Of a stretch of 64,000 nucleotides of DNA, positions 19,601 to 27,802 are shown piece by piece. The DNA is from Bacteroidales bacterium (lineage in GTDB: Bacteria > Bacteroidota > Bacteroidia > Bacteroidales > F082). The stretch is from positions 1 through 64,000 of the forward strand of contig JANQGJ010000096.1 of assembly GCA_028277395.1 (NCBI GenBank). The letters run 5' to 3'. The notes under the pieces were generated by a model that saw only the letters and a program-made list of their open reading frames with translations, was not told the origin of the DNA and made no database searches. The position numbers and the translations under genes are program-made. The first letter of the stretch is position 1. Each line of letters opens with the position of its first letter.

Positions 19601-20089
19601 AAATATGGTAAACAGATGAAATTGCTTGCCGGTTCAATACAGAAAATGGATCAGGAAGGTATAAAGAAACTCGAAAACGACGGGGTTTATACAATAGTAG
19701 TTGATGAAAACAGTTTTGAAATTACTCTTGCTGATGTTGAGATAAGTACTGAAGATATTCCCGGATGGAGTGTTGCCAATGAAGGACAAACTACAGTTGC
19801 ACTTGATATTACTGTAACACCGGAATTAAAAGAAGAGGGATTGGCCAGGGAATTTGTTAATCGTATCCAGAATATTAGGAAGGAACTGGAGTTTGAAGTA
19901 ACCGACAGAATTAATTTAAATGTTAAAAAGAATGAAATAACAGATAGTGCATTGAACAACTTCAGAGAATACATTTGTTCGGAAACCTTGTCAGAAATGA
20001 CACTTGTTGAAAACCCAGGTAAGGATGATGTAAAAACCATTGAATTGATTGATGATATTTCTGTATCACTTACTATAAGTAAACAATAA
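16658..20089 (+). CDS. ileS: Isoleucyl-tRNA synthetase, IleRS2 type
   Basis: A 1143-residue class I synthetase that charges tRNA-Ile. The catalytic core opens with EGPPSANGVPGIHH. The class signature position reads G57-I-H59-H60 instead of the canonical HIGH, with first and third residues exchanged. The KMSKS loop reads K689-M-S-K-R693. The CP1 editing domain is present (HIAPTFGADD region). The length and the C-terminal half without a zinc-finger tail indicate the IleRS2 (eukaryote-like) class, whose members resist mupirocin. The start at 16658 is set by the upstream promoter box. Confidence 0.96.
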   Translation: MGRKYNEYSQLNLPQLAEEVRANWEQNDVFARSLENRRDNEPFVFYEGPPSANGVPGIHHVMARTIKDLFCRYQTLKGRFVERKAGWDTHGLPVEISVEMTLGITKDDIGKKISVEDYNKACRTEVLKYKDLWDDLTKKIGYWVDLEHPYITFDNKYIESVWYLLKMLHDKELLYKGYSIQPYSPAAGTGLSTHEINQPGCYRDVTDTTAVAQFKVVKSEAPHKVYDDVEGDLFILAWTTTPWTLPSNTALAVGDKIDYVKVVTFNQYTGTPITVILAKDRLNHYFNPKNEELSFEEYKPGDKKVPFKVVGEFKGFELTGIVYEQLFPWVKPMGKAFEVIPGDFVTTEDGTGIVHIAPTFGADDDRVARIMGIEPLVVIDNTGERRPMVDFKGRFFNIDDLDIDFVKEYVNVEAYKEFAGRFVKNDYDESLAKNDTTLDIDLSVNLKKANKAFKVEKHVHSYPHCWRTDKPILYYPLDNWFIKTTALKDRMIELNGTINWKPKATGEGRFGNWLENLVDWNLSRSRYWGVPLPIWVTEDRLEIKAIGSAEELKSEVEKSIEAGFMVKNPLADFEPGNMSNENYKTFDFHRPYVDEIILKSDTGKKMMREPGLIDVWFDSGSMPYAQFHYPFENKEVFERNFPADFIAEGVDQTRGWFFTLHAIASMLFDSVAYKTVVSNGLVLDKKGNKMSKRLGNAVDPFETIEKYGPDATRWYMITNSQPWDNLRFDIAGVDEVRRKLLGTLYNTYSFFALYANIDGFTYSEDEIPVNERTELDRWILSELNTLVANVDAAYANFEPTKAGRAIQYFVNEHLSNWYVRLSRRRFWKGSYSKDKIEAYQTLYTVLEVIAQISSPIAPFFTDRLFTDLNSVSGKHRDDSVHLTDFPIANNDLIDKDLEERMELAQKISSMLLSLRKKNFLRVRQPLAKVIIPVFSDHILNQIKAVEELILSEVNVKTIEYLTDASDILVKKIKPNFKSLGPKYGKQMKLLAGSIQKMDQEGIKKLENDGVYTIVVDENSFEITLADVEISTEDIPGWSVANEGQTTVALDITVTPELKEEGLAREFVNRIQNIRKELEFEVTDRINLNVKKNEITDSALNNFREYICSETLSEMTLVENPGKDDVKTIELIDDISVSLTISKQ

Positions 20090-20182
20090 CAATACGTAAA
20101 CATAAGTTCTTATTGAACTGAATAAAAAAATATGTATATTTATACGGTCAAAAATCCTTATTTACGTTAAAAAAAGAGAATC

Positions 20183-20599
20183 ATGAAAGAGAAAAATAAA
20201 GGTGATTTTAAAAAGACTAAGTACAATGATGAGGAGCTTAAGGAATTTAAGGAAATAATTCTGATGAAACTTGAGAAAGCCAATGAAGATTTTAAATTGT
20301 TAACAGAAGCATATAGTAATAACAGTGAACACGGCACAAATGATACTTCTCCTACTTTCAAAGTACTGGAAGAAGGACAACAGGTACTGTCGAAAGAAGA
20401 GAACAGCAGGTTGGCTGCACGTCAGAAAAGATTTATTACAAACCTTGAAAATGCTTTAACACGAATAGAGAACAAAACCTACGGTATTTGTCGTGTAACA
20501 GGTAAACTCATTAGCAAGGAGCGGTTAAGAGCTGTACCTCATGCAACTCTTAGCATTGATGCTAAAAATAAAATGGCAAAGCCCGATGCGATAAACTAA
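20183..20599 (+). CDS. TraR/DksA family regulator lacking zinc ligands
   Basis: A 138-residue DksA/TraR-type protein. A long coiled-coil (about residues 10-95) is followed by the zinc-finger-like module YGICRVTGKLISKERLRAVP. The first CxxC has become C-x-x-T and the second pair is A-T-L-S, so only one of four cysteines remains and zinc binding is unlikely. Family members enter the RNA polymerase secondary channel and alter initiation with ppGpp. This cysteine-poor form is common in Bacteroidota. It lies just before lspA, 28 bases apart. Confidence 0.88.
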   Translation: MKEKNKGDFKKTKYNDEELKEFKEIILMKLEKANEDFKLLTEAYSNNSEHGTNDTSPTFKVLEEGQQVLSKEENSRLAARQKRFITNLENALTRIENKTYGICRVTGKLISKERLRAVPHATLSIDAKNKMAKPDAIN

Positions 20600-20627
20600 T
20601 AACAGGAACCAACAAATATACCTGAAG

Positions 20628-21242
20628 TTGAAGAAATCTATAATTATTATTTTGCTTGTTCTTATTGCAGATCAGGCACTAAAAATATGGGTTAAGTTAA
20701 ATATGACCCTTGGTGAAGAAATTCCGGTTATAGGAACCTGGTTTAACCTGTATTTCACGGAAAATAATGGAATGGCATTCGGAATGCAGTTTGGAGGCGA
20801 GTTCGGAAAGCTTTTTCTAAGTGTTTTTCGAATTCTTGCCATTATTGCAATAGCTGTTTACCTGTTTATCATTATTAGAAAGAAGAAAAGTAAGGGAATG
20901 ATAGTGAGTATTTCACTGATACTTGCCGGAGCCATTGGAAATATAATCGACAGTGCATTTTATGGAATGTTATTTACACAAAGCACTTATCACACACTTG
21001 GTACATTTGCCGGCGAAGGTAATGGCTATGCATCATTTTTACATGGGCGTGTTGTTGACATGCTGTATTTTCCTATTATAGATTTTGTTCCTGCAGATGG
21101 CCCTTCCTGGCTTCCTTCCTGGTTATTCGGATACGATGGTCACTTCATCTTTTTCAGACCAATTTTCAATATTGCTGATTCTTCAATTACAACTGGCGTT
21201 GCCTGGTTGTTGATTTTTGAAAGAAAGAATTTAACCTTGTAG
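20628..21242 (+). CDS. lspA: Lipoprotein signal peptidase (signal peptidase II)
   Basis: A 204-residue inner-membrane aspartyl protease that removes signal peptides from prolipoproteins. Four membrane helices can be seen. The catalytic aspartates lie in GNIIDSAFYG and FNIADSSI. The early DQALK and FTENNGMAFG motifs are those of LspA. It is longer than the usual 160 residues because of an insertion before and after GRVVDMLYFP, as known in Bacteroidota. The frame has no ATG before the essential DQALK, so translation probably begins at TTG 20628. It follows the DksA-like gene. Confidence 0.93.
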   Translation: MKKSIIIILLVLIADQALKIWVKLNMTLGEEIPVIGTWFNLYFTENNGMAFGMQFGGEFGKLFLSVFRILAIIAIAVYLFIIIRKKKSKGMIVSISLILAGAIGNIIDSAFYGMLFTQSTYHTLGTFAGEGNGYASFLHGRVVDMLYFPIIDFVPADGPSWLPSWLFGYDGHFIFFRPIFNIADSSITTGVAWLLIFERKNLTL

Positions 21243-21389
21243 TTCAGTTTTTTATTAAAAGAGCAATCCTTGTTTACAAACCTATAGTTCAATTTATTCT
21301 TAATTTTTTACTTTTATTCCCACTAGAATTAGGTTGTTTGGATATATTGATATAATTTTATCACCATAAAGTACCCAAATAATCTTGTA

Positions 21390-23486
21390 ATGAAAAAGAT
21401 ATTTATACTTGCTTCGATTTTCCTGATCACTAACATCATGATATTTGCTCAGGAGGAATGGACAATGATTCACCCTTATCCCACCCTTGATGATCTTCTG
21501 GATACCCATTTTATATCTGAAAATGAAGGCTGGGCAGTTGGTAAAAATGGATTGATCATGTACACCAACAACGGTGGGATTTCATGGGATATACAACACA
21601 AGGATTCTGACAAGATGTTTTGGAGTATTTTTTTTATTGATGAAAATGAAGGCTGGGCAGTAGGCTGGAGTGATATATACCATACCACTGACAAAGGGGA
21701 AAACTGGGAAAAGCAGAACAGGCCTTTTGTAATTGGTGATATGCTTGATGTTTACTTTATTAATCCTGATACAGGCTGGATAGTTGGAACTTATAATATC
21801 ATTTTGAAAACTGTTGATGGAGGTGAGCACTGGACAAGAATTATGAACCACTATAACTCCTCATTATCAGCATTTATGAGTGTTTGTTTTGTTGATGAAA
21901 TGAAGGGTTACGTAGTTGGTGGTGAAACATTTTTTCAGGGAGGAATCATATTGATTACAAATGATGGTGGTTTGACATGGACTGACTCTTCTCCCCCTGA
22001 TTGTGATGGATTCCAGAGAGTTCTTGTTATTGATTCTTTGGAGGCATGGGTATGCGGTTTTGGTTCTGAATTACATAAAACTGATGATGGAGGACAAACC
22101 TGGACTAATATGAATAACTCATATTACAACAGTATTAGTGATATTTTCTTTTTTAATGACAATAATGGGATATTATTAAGTGGTACTTCTGTTAGATTAA
22201 CGTTTGATAAAGGTGAAACCTGGGATTCACTGGTTTATTTACCCAGCGGCTCTTCACAGAACAGGCTAACCAGTTGGGCAGAAAATGAGATAATTACAGT
22301 TGGTAACAATGGTAGTATAATCAAATCTTTGGATGGTGGAACAAACTGGAGTAAAATTAATAATGGATTGGACCGGAGCATTAATCAGATTGGATTTTTA
22401 AACTCGTATGATGGATATGCCATTGCAGGTTTTACGGGATACACTGATTTGTATGTTACAGATGATGGAGGATATAACTGGAGTCTGGATACCGTTATTC
22501 AAAACGGGCCTTTCTACAGAATGTTTATTAAAGAAGAATCAGTTTATTTGCTCAATAACTCATCTCAAATGATGAAATCAGTTAATTCGGGAGATGACTG
22601 GGAGTTGTTTGAAATTCCTGACACTACCGACTATTATTACAATATGCAGTTTATTGACAATGATGTAGGGTATTTATGTGGTAATAATGGTATTTTGGTA
22701 AAAACGATTGATGGAGGTAATACATGGGTTGATAAATCGTTGTCGGGTGATTATAACTTACGGCAGATGTTTTTCATTAATGATAATAAGGGTTGGCTGA
22801 TTGATCCAGTGGCAAGGATTGTATTAAAAACAATTAATGGGGGAGATGATTGGTCATTTGTTGTGCTTGGCGATGATTATACTTTTCAGCCACAATCAAT
22901 CTTTTTCATCAATGAAGAAGAAGGGTTTGTTACTACAAAAGAAGGTGTAATTTTCAAATCAATAAATGGTGGAGAAGACTGGGAAGAATTCTATGTTTTC
23001 AGTTCAGGCACAAACTCTAAAATGTATTTTATCAATGAAAATGAAGGGTGGTATAAATCCTCAACTGTAATTTATCATACTTACGATGGAGGATTATCAT
23101 GGACAAGCCCCCAAAACTTTTCATATAAACCTTTAACTAATATGTACTTTCTTGATAATCAGGGTTGGTTATGTGGTTATTATGGTTTAGTGGCTGAAAC
23201 AAGCTTCTACGTTGATATTGATGAAAATGGTACTAATGAAGATAATGGAATCACTATTCAGCCAAATCCTGCAAGAAATAAAACAGAAGTTGTATTAACT
23301 AATAAATTTGAAGAAGCACAAACTATTGATATATATGAAATAACAGGTAAGTGTGTATATAGTAGCGGAAGGCTGGATCACGATAATAGATTAACAATTG
23401 ATATCACAAACCTTAAACCCGGAACATATATTATTCATGTTGAAACTTTAATAGCGAAATATACCTCGAAATTTGTGGTTATGTAG
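21390..23486 (+). CDS. Ycf48-type beta-propeller T9SS cargo protein
   Basis: A 698-residue secreted protein. After a signal peptide (about residues 1-20), roughly twelve repeats follow of the pattern G-W-A-V-G, then I-x-x-T-x-D-G-G-x-x-W. These are the BNR/Ycf48-like blades of one or two beta-propellers (examples ENEGWAVGKNGLI, KTVDGGEHW). The end carries a T9SS type A sorting domain: ITIQPNPARNKTEVVL, then LKPGTYIIHVET and KFVVM. It is expected on the cell surface or secreted; binding partner or substrate unknown. Confidence 0.88.
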   Translation: MKKIFILASIFLITNIMIFAQEEWTMIHPYPTLDDLLDTHFISENEGWAVGKNGLIMYTNNGGISWDIQHKDSDKMFWSIFFIDENEGWAVGWSDIYHTTDKGENWEKQNRPFVIGDMLDVYFINPDTGWIVGTYNIILKTVDGGEHWTRIMNHYNSSLSAFMSVCFVDEMKGYVVGGETFFQGGIILITNDGGLTWTDSSPPDCDGFQRVLVIDSLEAWVCGFGSELHKTDDGGQTWTNMNNSYYNSISDIFFFNDNNGILLSGTSVRLTFDKGETWDSLVYLPSGSSQNRLTSWAENEIITVGNNGSIIKSLDGGTNWSKINNGLDRSINQIGFLNSYDGYAIAGFTGYTDLYVTDDGGYNWSLDTVIQNGPFYRMFIKEESVYLLNNSSQMMKSVNSGDDWELFEIPDTTDYYYNMQFIDNDVGYLCGNNGILVKTIDGGNTWVDKSLSGDYNLRQMFFINDNKGWLIDPVARIVLKTINGGDDWSFVVLGDDYTFQPQSIFFINEEEGFVTTKEGVIFKSINGGEDWEEFYVFSSGTNSKMYFINENEGWYKSSTVIYHTYDGGLSWTSPQNFSYKPLTNMYFLDNQGWLCGYYGLVAETSFYVDIDENGTNEDNGITIQPNPARNKTEVVLTNKFEEAQTIDIYEITGKCVYSSGRLDHDNRLTIDITNLKPGTYIIHVETLIAKYTSKFVVM

Positions 23487-23597
23487 AGTACAAAACAGAC
23501 CTAATGGAGATGTTCGTGAAACACCATTTCCCTTAGAGTAATAACACCTTTAACCTGACTGAAATACAGCTTGTTAATATATTATTTCATTATTTAC

Positions 23598-23605
23598 TAC
23601 TTTTG
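23598..23605 (+). promoter_or_regulatory. -7 box of the U32 gene
   Basis: TACTTTTG matches TAnnTTTG, 20 bases before the ATG at 23626. Confidence 0.55.
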
Positions 23606-23625
23606 CAGCCCTAATAAACTACAAC

Positions 23626-24879
23626 ATGACTGCAAATGATATTGAAATAATGGCTCCAGTAGGCTCATATGAGTCATTAATGGCGGCAATACAGGGAGGA
23701 GCAAACTCGGTTTACTTTGGAATAGGTAACCTTAACATGAGATCTAAATCATCTAAGAACTTTACCATTAATGATCTGATCAAAATATCAGATATATGTA
23801 ATGAGAAAAATGTAAGAACATATATCACCTTAAATACAGTAATTTACGATAACGAACTTGAGGATATGCGCAGTATTGTTGATGCAGCCAGGCAGAATGG
23901 TATTACTGCCATAATTGCATCCGATCAGGCTGTTATTCAATATGCTCATTCTGTTGGTATGGAAATTCATATGTCAACGCAAACCAATATTACAAATATC
24001 GAAGCTGTTAAATACTATTCACAGTTCGCTGATGTGATGGTAACTGCACGTGAACTGGAAATCCAGCAGGTGAAAGCTATTACAACGGCAATAAAAGAAC
24101 AAGGTATAACCGGCCCATTAGGCGAACTTGTTCAAATTGAGGTATTTGCCCATGGTGCATTATGTATGGCAGTAAGTGGTAAATGCTATCTGAGTCTTGA
24201 TAATCTCAATTCTTCGGCAAATCGTGGTGCATGCCTGCAACAATGCCGTCGGAGTTATATAGTTTCGGATAAAGAAACCGGCGAACAACTTGAGATAGAT
24301 AATGAGTACATAATGTCTCCAAAGGATTTAAATACTGTTGCAATACTTGATAAAATACTGGATGCAGGTATAAGAGTATTAAAACTGGAAGGCAGAGGAC
24401 GTTCTCCGGAGTATGTTAAAACAATAACTTCAGTGTATCGTGAAGCTGTTGATTCATGGTTTGATGGAAATTATACACAGGAAAACATTGATAATTGGAA
24501 CAAGCGACTGTCAACAGTTTATAATCGTGGGTTTTGGGAAGGATACTATATGGGAAGGAAGTTTGGTGAGTGGACACGGGATTATGGAAATCAGGCTACC
24601 CGACGCAAGATGTATATAGGAAAGATCACAAATTACTATAGTAAAATAGGTGTTGCCGAGATCAAAATTGAAACGCACGATCTGTCGGTTGGCGAGGAAA
24701 TAAAAATACTTGGAGAAACCACAGGTGTTTATGAAGCAATAGTTGATGAATTACGACTTGATTTAAAACCTGTAAATAAAGTTGTAAAAGGAGATGTTTG
24801 TTCTTTAAAAGTGGAAGATATTGTACGCAGAGGTGATAAGCTTTACAAGGTTGTAAAAGTTGAAATTGAAAATAATTAA
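23626..24879 (+). CDS. Peptidase U32 family protein (TrhP-like)
   Basis: A 417-residue U32 protein: an N-terminal TIM-barrel beginning EIMAPVGSYESLMAAIQGGA and the U32 signature region EVFAHGALCMAVSGKC. Four cysteines C180, C187, C203 and C207 could ligate an iron-sulfur cluster, as in characterised U32 proteins. A C-terminal beta-barrel-like domain follows after residue 330. Closest known function by layout is TrhP, which takes part in hydroxylation of U34 in tRNA. U32 paralogues act on other substrates, so I leave the symbol open. Monocistronic, with its own promoter. Confidence 0.85.
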   Translation: MTANDIEIMAPVGSYESLMAAIQGGANSVYFGIGNLNMRSKSSKNFTINDLIKISDICNEKNVRTYITLNTVIYDNELEDMRSIVDAARQNGITAIIASDQAVIQYAHSVGMEIHMSTQTNITNIEAVKYYSQFADVMVTARELEIQQVKAITTAIKEQGITGPLGELVQIEVFAHGALCMAVSGKCYLSLDNLNSSANRGACLQQCRRSYIVSDKETGEQLEIDNEYIMSPKDLNTVAILDKILDAGIRVLKLEGRGRSPEYVKTITSVYREAVDSWFDGNYTQENIDNWNKRLSTVYNRGFWEGYYMGRKFGEWTRDYGNQATRRKMYIGKITNYYSKIGVAEIKIETHDLSVGEEIKILGETTGVYEAIVDELRLDLKPVNKVVKGDVCSLKVEDIVRRGDKLYKVVKVEIENN

Positions 24880-25072
24880 TGTATTAGGTTGTATACTGTC
24901 ATTTAATCATTTTGCATAACAACAATGCAATCAGTAAATACAAAATTTGTAGCATAAAAGCCTGTGATATTGATATGATCCTTATCACAATTATGAGAAT
25001 AAATTATTGAAAACCAGACTCAGACTATCTTTAATCTTAAGGAAACAATTAGTAAACCAGAATTAAAATTGT

Positions 25073-25978
25073 TTAATTGGCAAACTCTTTGGGTTTCTTA
25101 AGAACGAACGTTCTGGAAATATTAAACCCAAAATGTATATCTCCTTTTAACCAGTCTCCCGAAGTACGTGGGATAAAATGTTGCTCAACAATACCTTGTG
25201 AGTTTGTTAAAAAGAGTTGGAATACGTGTCCCCCTGTTTCAATGTCAAATCCAACAGTAAAGGAATCATGAAAATCCTTTGAAGTTTGCTCTGATATTAT
25301 ATAGTAATACTCAAGGTTTAAACTAATTCTTTTGGAAAGTTTGAATCGTCCGCCTGCTCCCATTGCCCAAACATCATTATCATCGATTTTTCTCTCCACC
25401 AGGTTTCGGTGAATCAAAGTTGGTGTTAGTTGTAATGATATTGCACTACTAAATTTTCGTGCAATTAATATTTGATGAGCATATGAAAGTCGTGATGAAA
25501 AATAATTAGTACGTGATGTATCAGCAAATTTCAGTGAATTGATGGCGATACTCCCGAAATAACTTATCGAAACAGGCATTGTTATTGCCCCTGTACTTTG
25601 TCTGAATAATTTAGCTTTTACAGAACCATCGTATGTTTTTTCAAATGTTGACCTGCCTACTCCAACTGAAAGCCAGCTGGTTATACCATATTGAAATCCC
25701 AGTCGGAGTGTTGCCTGATCCAATCCGAATAATTCGTAAGCTCCTTGATTCAACCTCCCGAAATGATGTTGAATATCAAAAATTAAATTCCCATTAGCTG
25801 GATTTTCAACCGACTGACCCAGTGATATTCGGGTTGTTTTAAAAGTAGCATATACATAATCAGTTACCGGTTCTTCATTTTCAAAAAGATCCATCAGGTC
25901 ATCCTGTGCACTTGAAGGGGAAACTAATGTTATTATTATTGCGATAATTAGTATTGATCTTATTTTCTTTTTCATCAT
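25073..25978 (-). CDS. DUF5777 family outer-membrane beta-barrel protein
   Basis: A 301-residue protein with a signal peptide cut after PSSAQ. An acidic DDLMDLFENEE linker is followed by about ten alternating amphipathic strands with aromatic ends, typical of a small outer-membrane barrel. The segment YATFKTTRISLGQSVEN followed by LIFDIQHHFG is the DUF5777 hallmark. It is the last gene of a five-gene minus-strand unit with a YceI protein, an OB-fold protein and two cytochrome-like genes. Transport or sensing substrate unknown. Confidence 0.85.
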   Translation of the reverse strand: MMKKKIRSILIIAIIITLVSPSSAQDDLMDLFENEEPVTDYVYATFKTTRISLGQSVENPANGNLIFDIQHHFGRLNQGAYELFGLDQATLRLGFQYGITSWLSVGVGRSTFEKTYDGSVKAKLFRQSTGAITMPVSISYFGSIAINSLKFADTSRTNYFSSRLSYAHQILIARKFSSAISLQLTPTLIHRNLVERKIDDNDVWAMGAGGRFKLSKRISLNLEYYYIISEQTSKDFHDSFTVGFDIETGGHVFQLFLTNSQGIVEQHFIPRTSGDWLKGDIHFGFNISRTFVLKKPKEFAN

Positions 25979-26003
25979 TTGTTTAGAATTATAATAGATT
26001 CAA

Positions 26004-26558
26004 TTATTTGGAGAATTTTTTAAGCTTCACATCAACCGTTATTTCAATTTCCTCCGCGATTTTTCCTGTTACTGCACCCGGGATACTGATATCGTAATCT
26101 GCCAGCAGGATATTAAATTTGGAATTGCCATGAATTCCCTCTTTTGAAACTATAAATGTACCTTTATCCTCAATCTTATTTGAAATGCCGTGAATTGTTA
26201 ACTCGCCCTCAACATCAGCTTCGTATGTACCGTCTTTGGTTAAAGTAATATCAGACATATTTACCACTTTACCCTTAAAAGTTGCATTCGGAAACTTGTC
26301 ACTTTCCACATAGTTTTCGTTGAAATGTTCTTGCATAAGTGCTTTCTCAAAAACAAATGATTTCATCAGTACCTTGAAAACCATATCACCTGTTTCAATG
26401 TTCAATGCGGAATTAACCTGTTTGTTATGTGCCTCTATTTTTTCCAGTGGTCCATCGGAATAAAACGAAATATGGCCATTTTTTGTAATGAAATGTTGGC
26501 CGTAAAATGGAACTGCACAAATAATTATTGCAGCAGTTAATAAAGCAACTTTCTTCAT
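26004..26558 (-). CDS. YceI family periplasmic protein
   Basis: From the ATG at 26558 the protein has 184 residues: signal peptide (to VPFYGQ), then the YceI lipocalin-like fold. Family marks include TKNGHISFYSDGPLEKIEA, the N-x-x-Y-V-E-S-D-K-F-P-N-A-T-F-K-G segment and a final E-I-E-I-T-V-D-V strand. YceI proteins bind long-chain isoprenoids or amphiphiles in the periplasm. An open frame continues 11 codons upstream but would overlap the preceding gene; starting at 26558 leaves an 11-base gap. Confidence 0.9.
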   Translation of the reverse strand: MKKVALLTAAIIICAVPFYGQHFITKNGHISFYSDGPLEKIEAHNKQVNSALNIETGDMVFKVLMKSFVFEKALMQEHFNENYVESDKFPNATFKGKVVNMSDITLTKDGTYEADVEGELTIHGISNKIEDKGTFIVSKEGIHGNSKFNILLADYDISIPGAVTGKIAEEIEITVDVKLKKFSK

Positions 26559-26569
26559 TGTAGTATTTT

Positions 26570-27007
26570 TTAGTTTTTTATAATTGAACATTGTTCCAGT
26601 ATCACATCGGTTTCATTATATCCTGAACAATATCCTTTTATTGAAATTTCTTTCGATAATATTGAATTACTTACTTCATTACTGTAGGAAGGAAGCATAG
26701 TGCATCTAATGCCTTCATCACCAAACATTCCGGTACTGAAGGTGAATACAACAACTGTTAATGAATCAGTTTTTTCAATGGAAGACGGACTACCGTAAAT
26801 CTGAAGTACCTTTCCGGTGTAATTTAGAGTTTCATTATTGTTTCCATTTGCATAATGATCATAACATTCACTTGCTGATATAATATAATCAGGGGTTGCT
26901 TTTTCGATATTCATATGTGGTTTATTATAGATGAAAAACCACACATAGATAAGAACTCCAATACCAACAACTGCTGCAAGAACAAATACTTTTATCCAAT
27001 TTTTCAT
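26570..27007 (-). CDS. OB-fold (tRNA_anti-like) membrane-anchored protein
   Basis: A 145-residue protein with an N-terminal membrane anchor (residues 6-28). The OB-fold domain that follows is of the tRNA_anti-like type: N-Y-T-G-K-V-L-Q-I-Y-G-S, then SLTVVVFTF, IRCTMLP and SKEISIKGYCSGYN. Despite the family name, these envelope OB proteins are not known to bind tRNA, and the topology places the domain in the periplasm. It sits in the YceI/cytochrome/DUF5777 operon, 12 bases after the cytochrome gene. Function unknown. Confidence 0.8.
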   Translation of the reverse strand: MKNWIKVFVLAAVVGIGVLIYVWFFIYNKPHMNIEKATPDYIISASECYDHYANGNNNETLNYTGKVLQIYGSPSSIEKTDSLTVVVFTFSTGMFGDEGIRCTMLPSYSNEVSNSILSKEISIKGYCSGYNETDVILEQCSIIKN

Positions 27008-27019
27008 TTCCTTAAGAGT

Positions 27020-27403
27020 TTAATTGTCTGGTGAACCAACTGCTACCCAAACTTCTAATTTACTAATTGTACAATCATCCAGTTTATTGCCGTTTTTTGG
27101 CATTGGCGACCACCCTGGTTCATGTTTAATTGTCCCAAGCAAACTACCATTTTGTGAAGCTGCCAGTATTTCTGAATAATTTGATAAACTAACATTCCCG
27201 GATGGTGCAGAACCACTATGGCAGGCGATGCAATTAGCATCTATTACCGGAAAGATATCAGTGGCATATGAAATGTTTGTAGTATCGCAGTCAGGAGACT
27301 GGGGATATAGTTCTTCAACATTGTCATAATAACATGAACTTAATAAGGCAATTGCAGCTATTCCTGTAATCAAGGTAGCTTTTCTAATTATCAGGTGTAC
27401 CAT
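27020..27403 (-). CDS. Cytochrome c-like lipoprotein with one CxxCH
   Basis: A 127-residue lipoprotein (lipobox LLSSC) with one heme c attachment motif, CIACH, in the FPVIDANCIACHSG segment. A C-terminal SPMPKNGNKLDDCTISKLEVW part could supply the methionine axial ligand. This is the small single-heme domain often found in Bacteroidota envelope operons and in Planctomycetes. Its start overlaps the preceding paralogue by 20 bases, suggesting translational coupling. It may pass electrons to an unknown partner of the operon. Confidence 0.82.
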   Translation of the reverse strand: MVHLIIRKATLITGIAAIALLSSCYYDNVEELYPQSPDCDTTNISYATDIFPVIDANCIACHSGSAPSGNVSLSNYSEILAASQNGSLLGTIKHEPGWSPMPKNGNKLDDCTISKLEVWVAVGSPDN

Positions 27404-27638
27404 TTTCTATCCAAATTTTTATTTTTGATATTTTACAATCGTCGAGTTTGTCACCATTTTTAGGCATGTGACTATAGTTTACATCATGTGTAACAACTCC
27501 TGATAGTAAACCATTATTTGCCACATCTGCTATACTGTTATAATCTTCTAAAACTAGATCAGGTTCGTGCTTATATCCGTTGAAAATCAAAACCAAAACA
27601 AGAAAAACAGGAGCTAATAAATATCTATTTGTTTTCAT
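27384..27638 (-). CDS. Heme-less cytochrome c-like paralogue
   Basis: An 84-residue protein: signal peptide (about 1-22), then a segment clearly homologous to the C-terminal half of the next gene's product. Both share the pattern MPKNG-x-KLDDC-x-ISK and end GTPDN or GSPDN. The part with CxxCH is missing, so heme c cannot be attached. The deletion appears to join a signal peptide directly to the region after the heme site. First gene of the operon, behind a good -7 box. It is either a degenerating duplicate or a non-heme partner of the cytochrome. Confidence 0.72.
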   Translation of the reverse strand: MKTNRYLLAPVFLVLVLIFNGYKHEPDLVLEDYNSIADVANNGLLSGVVTHDVNYSHMPKNGDKLDDCKISKIKIWIENGTPDN

Positions 27639-27655
27639 AAAATTAATTAGTTATT

Positions 27656-27663
27656 CAAATATA
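27656..27663 (-). promoter_or_regulatory. -7 box of the cytochrome/YceI/DUF5777 operon
   Basis: TATATTTG on the minus strand matches TAnnTTTG and lies 17 bases before the ATG at 27638. Confidence 0.6.
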
Positions 27664-27802
27664 TCCAATAAGACATACATAATAATCTGAATATTATGCC
27701 ATTAACAAATTGTTAACAGAATTCCATAAGCAATACGGTGATGGAATGAAAGGTGAATTTAGTTTGTCTAACAAGTAGTTTAAACAATTAAATCTTTAAA
27801 AA

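Noticed and set aside
19687-20103. Minus-strand open frame of 138 codons
   Set aside because: Shadow of the ileS 3' end.
27384-27403. Frameshift joining the two cytochrome-like genes
   Set aside because: Each gene has its own complete signal peptide and both share the same C-terminal segment, so this is tandem duplication with overlap, not one broken gene.
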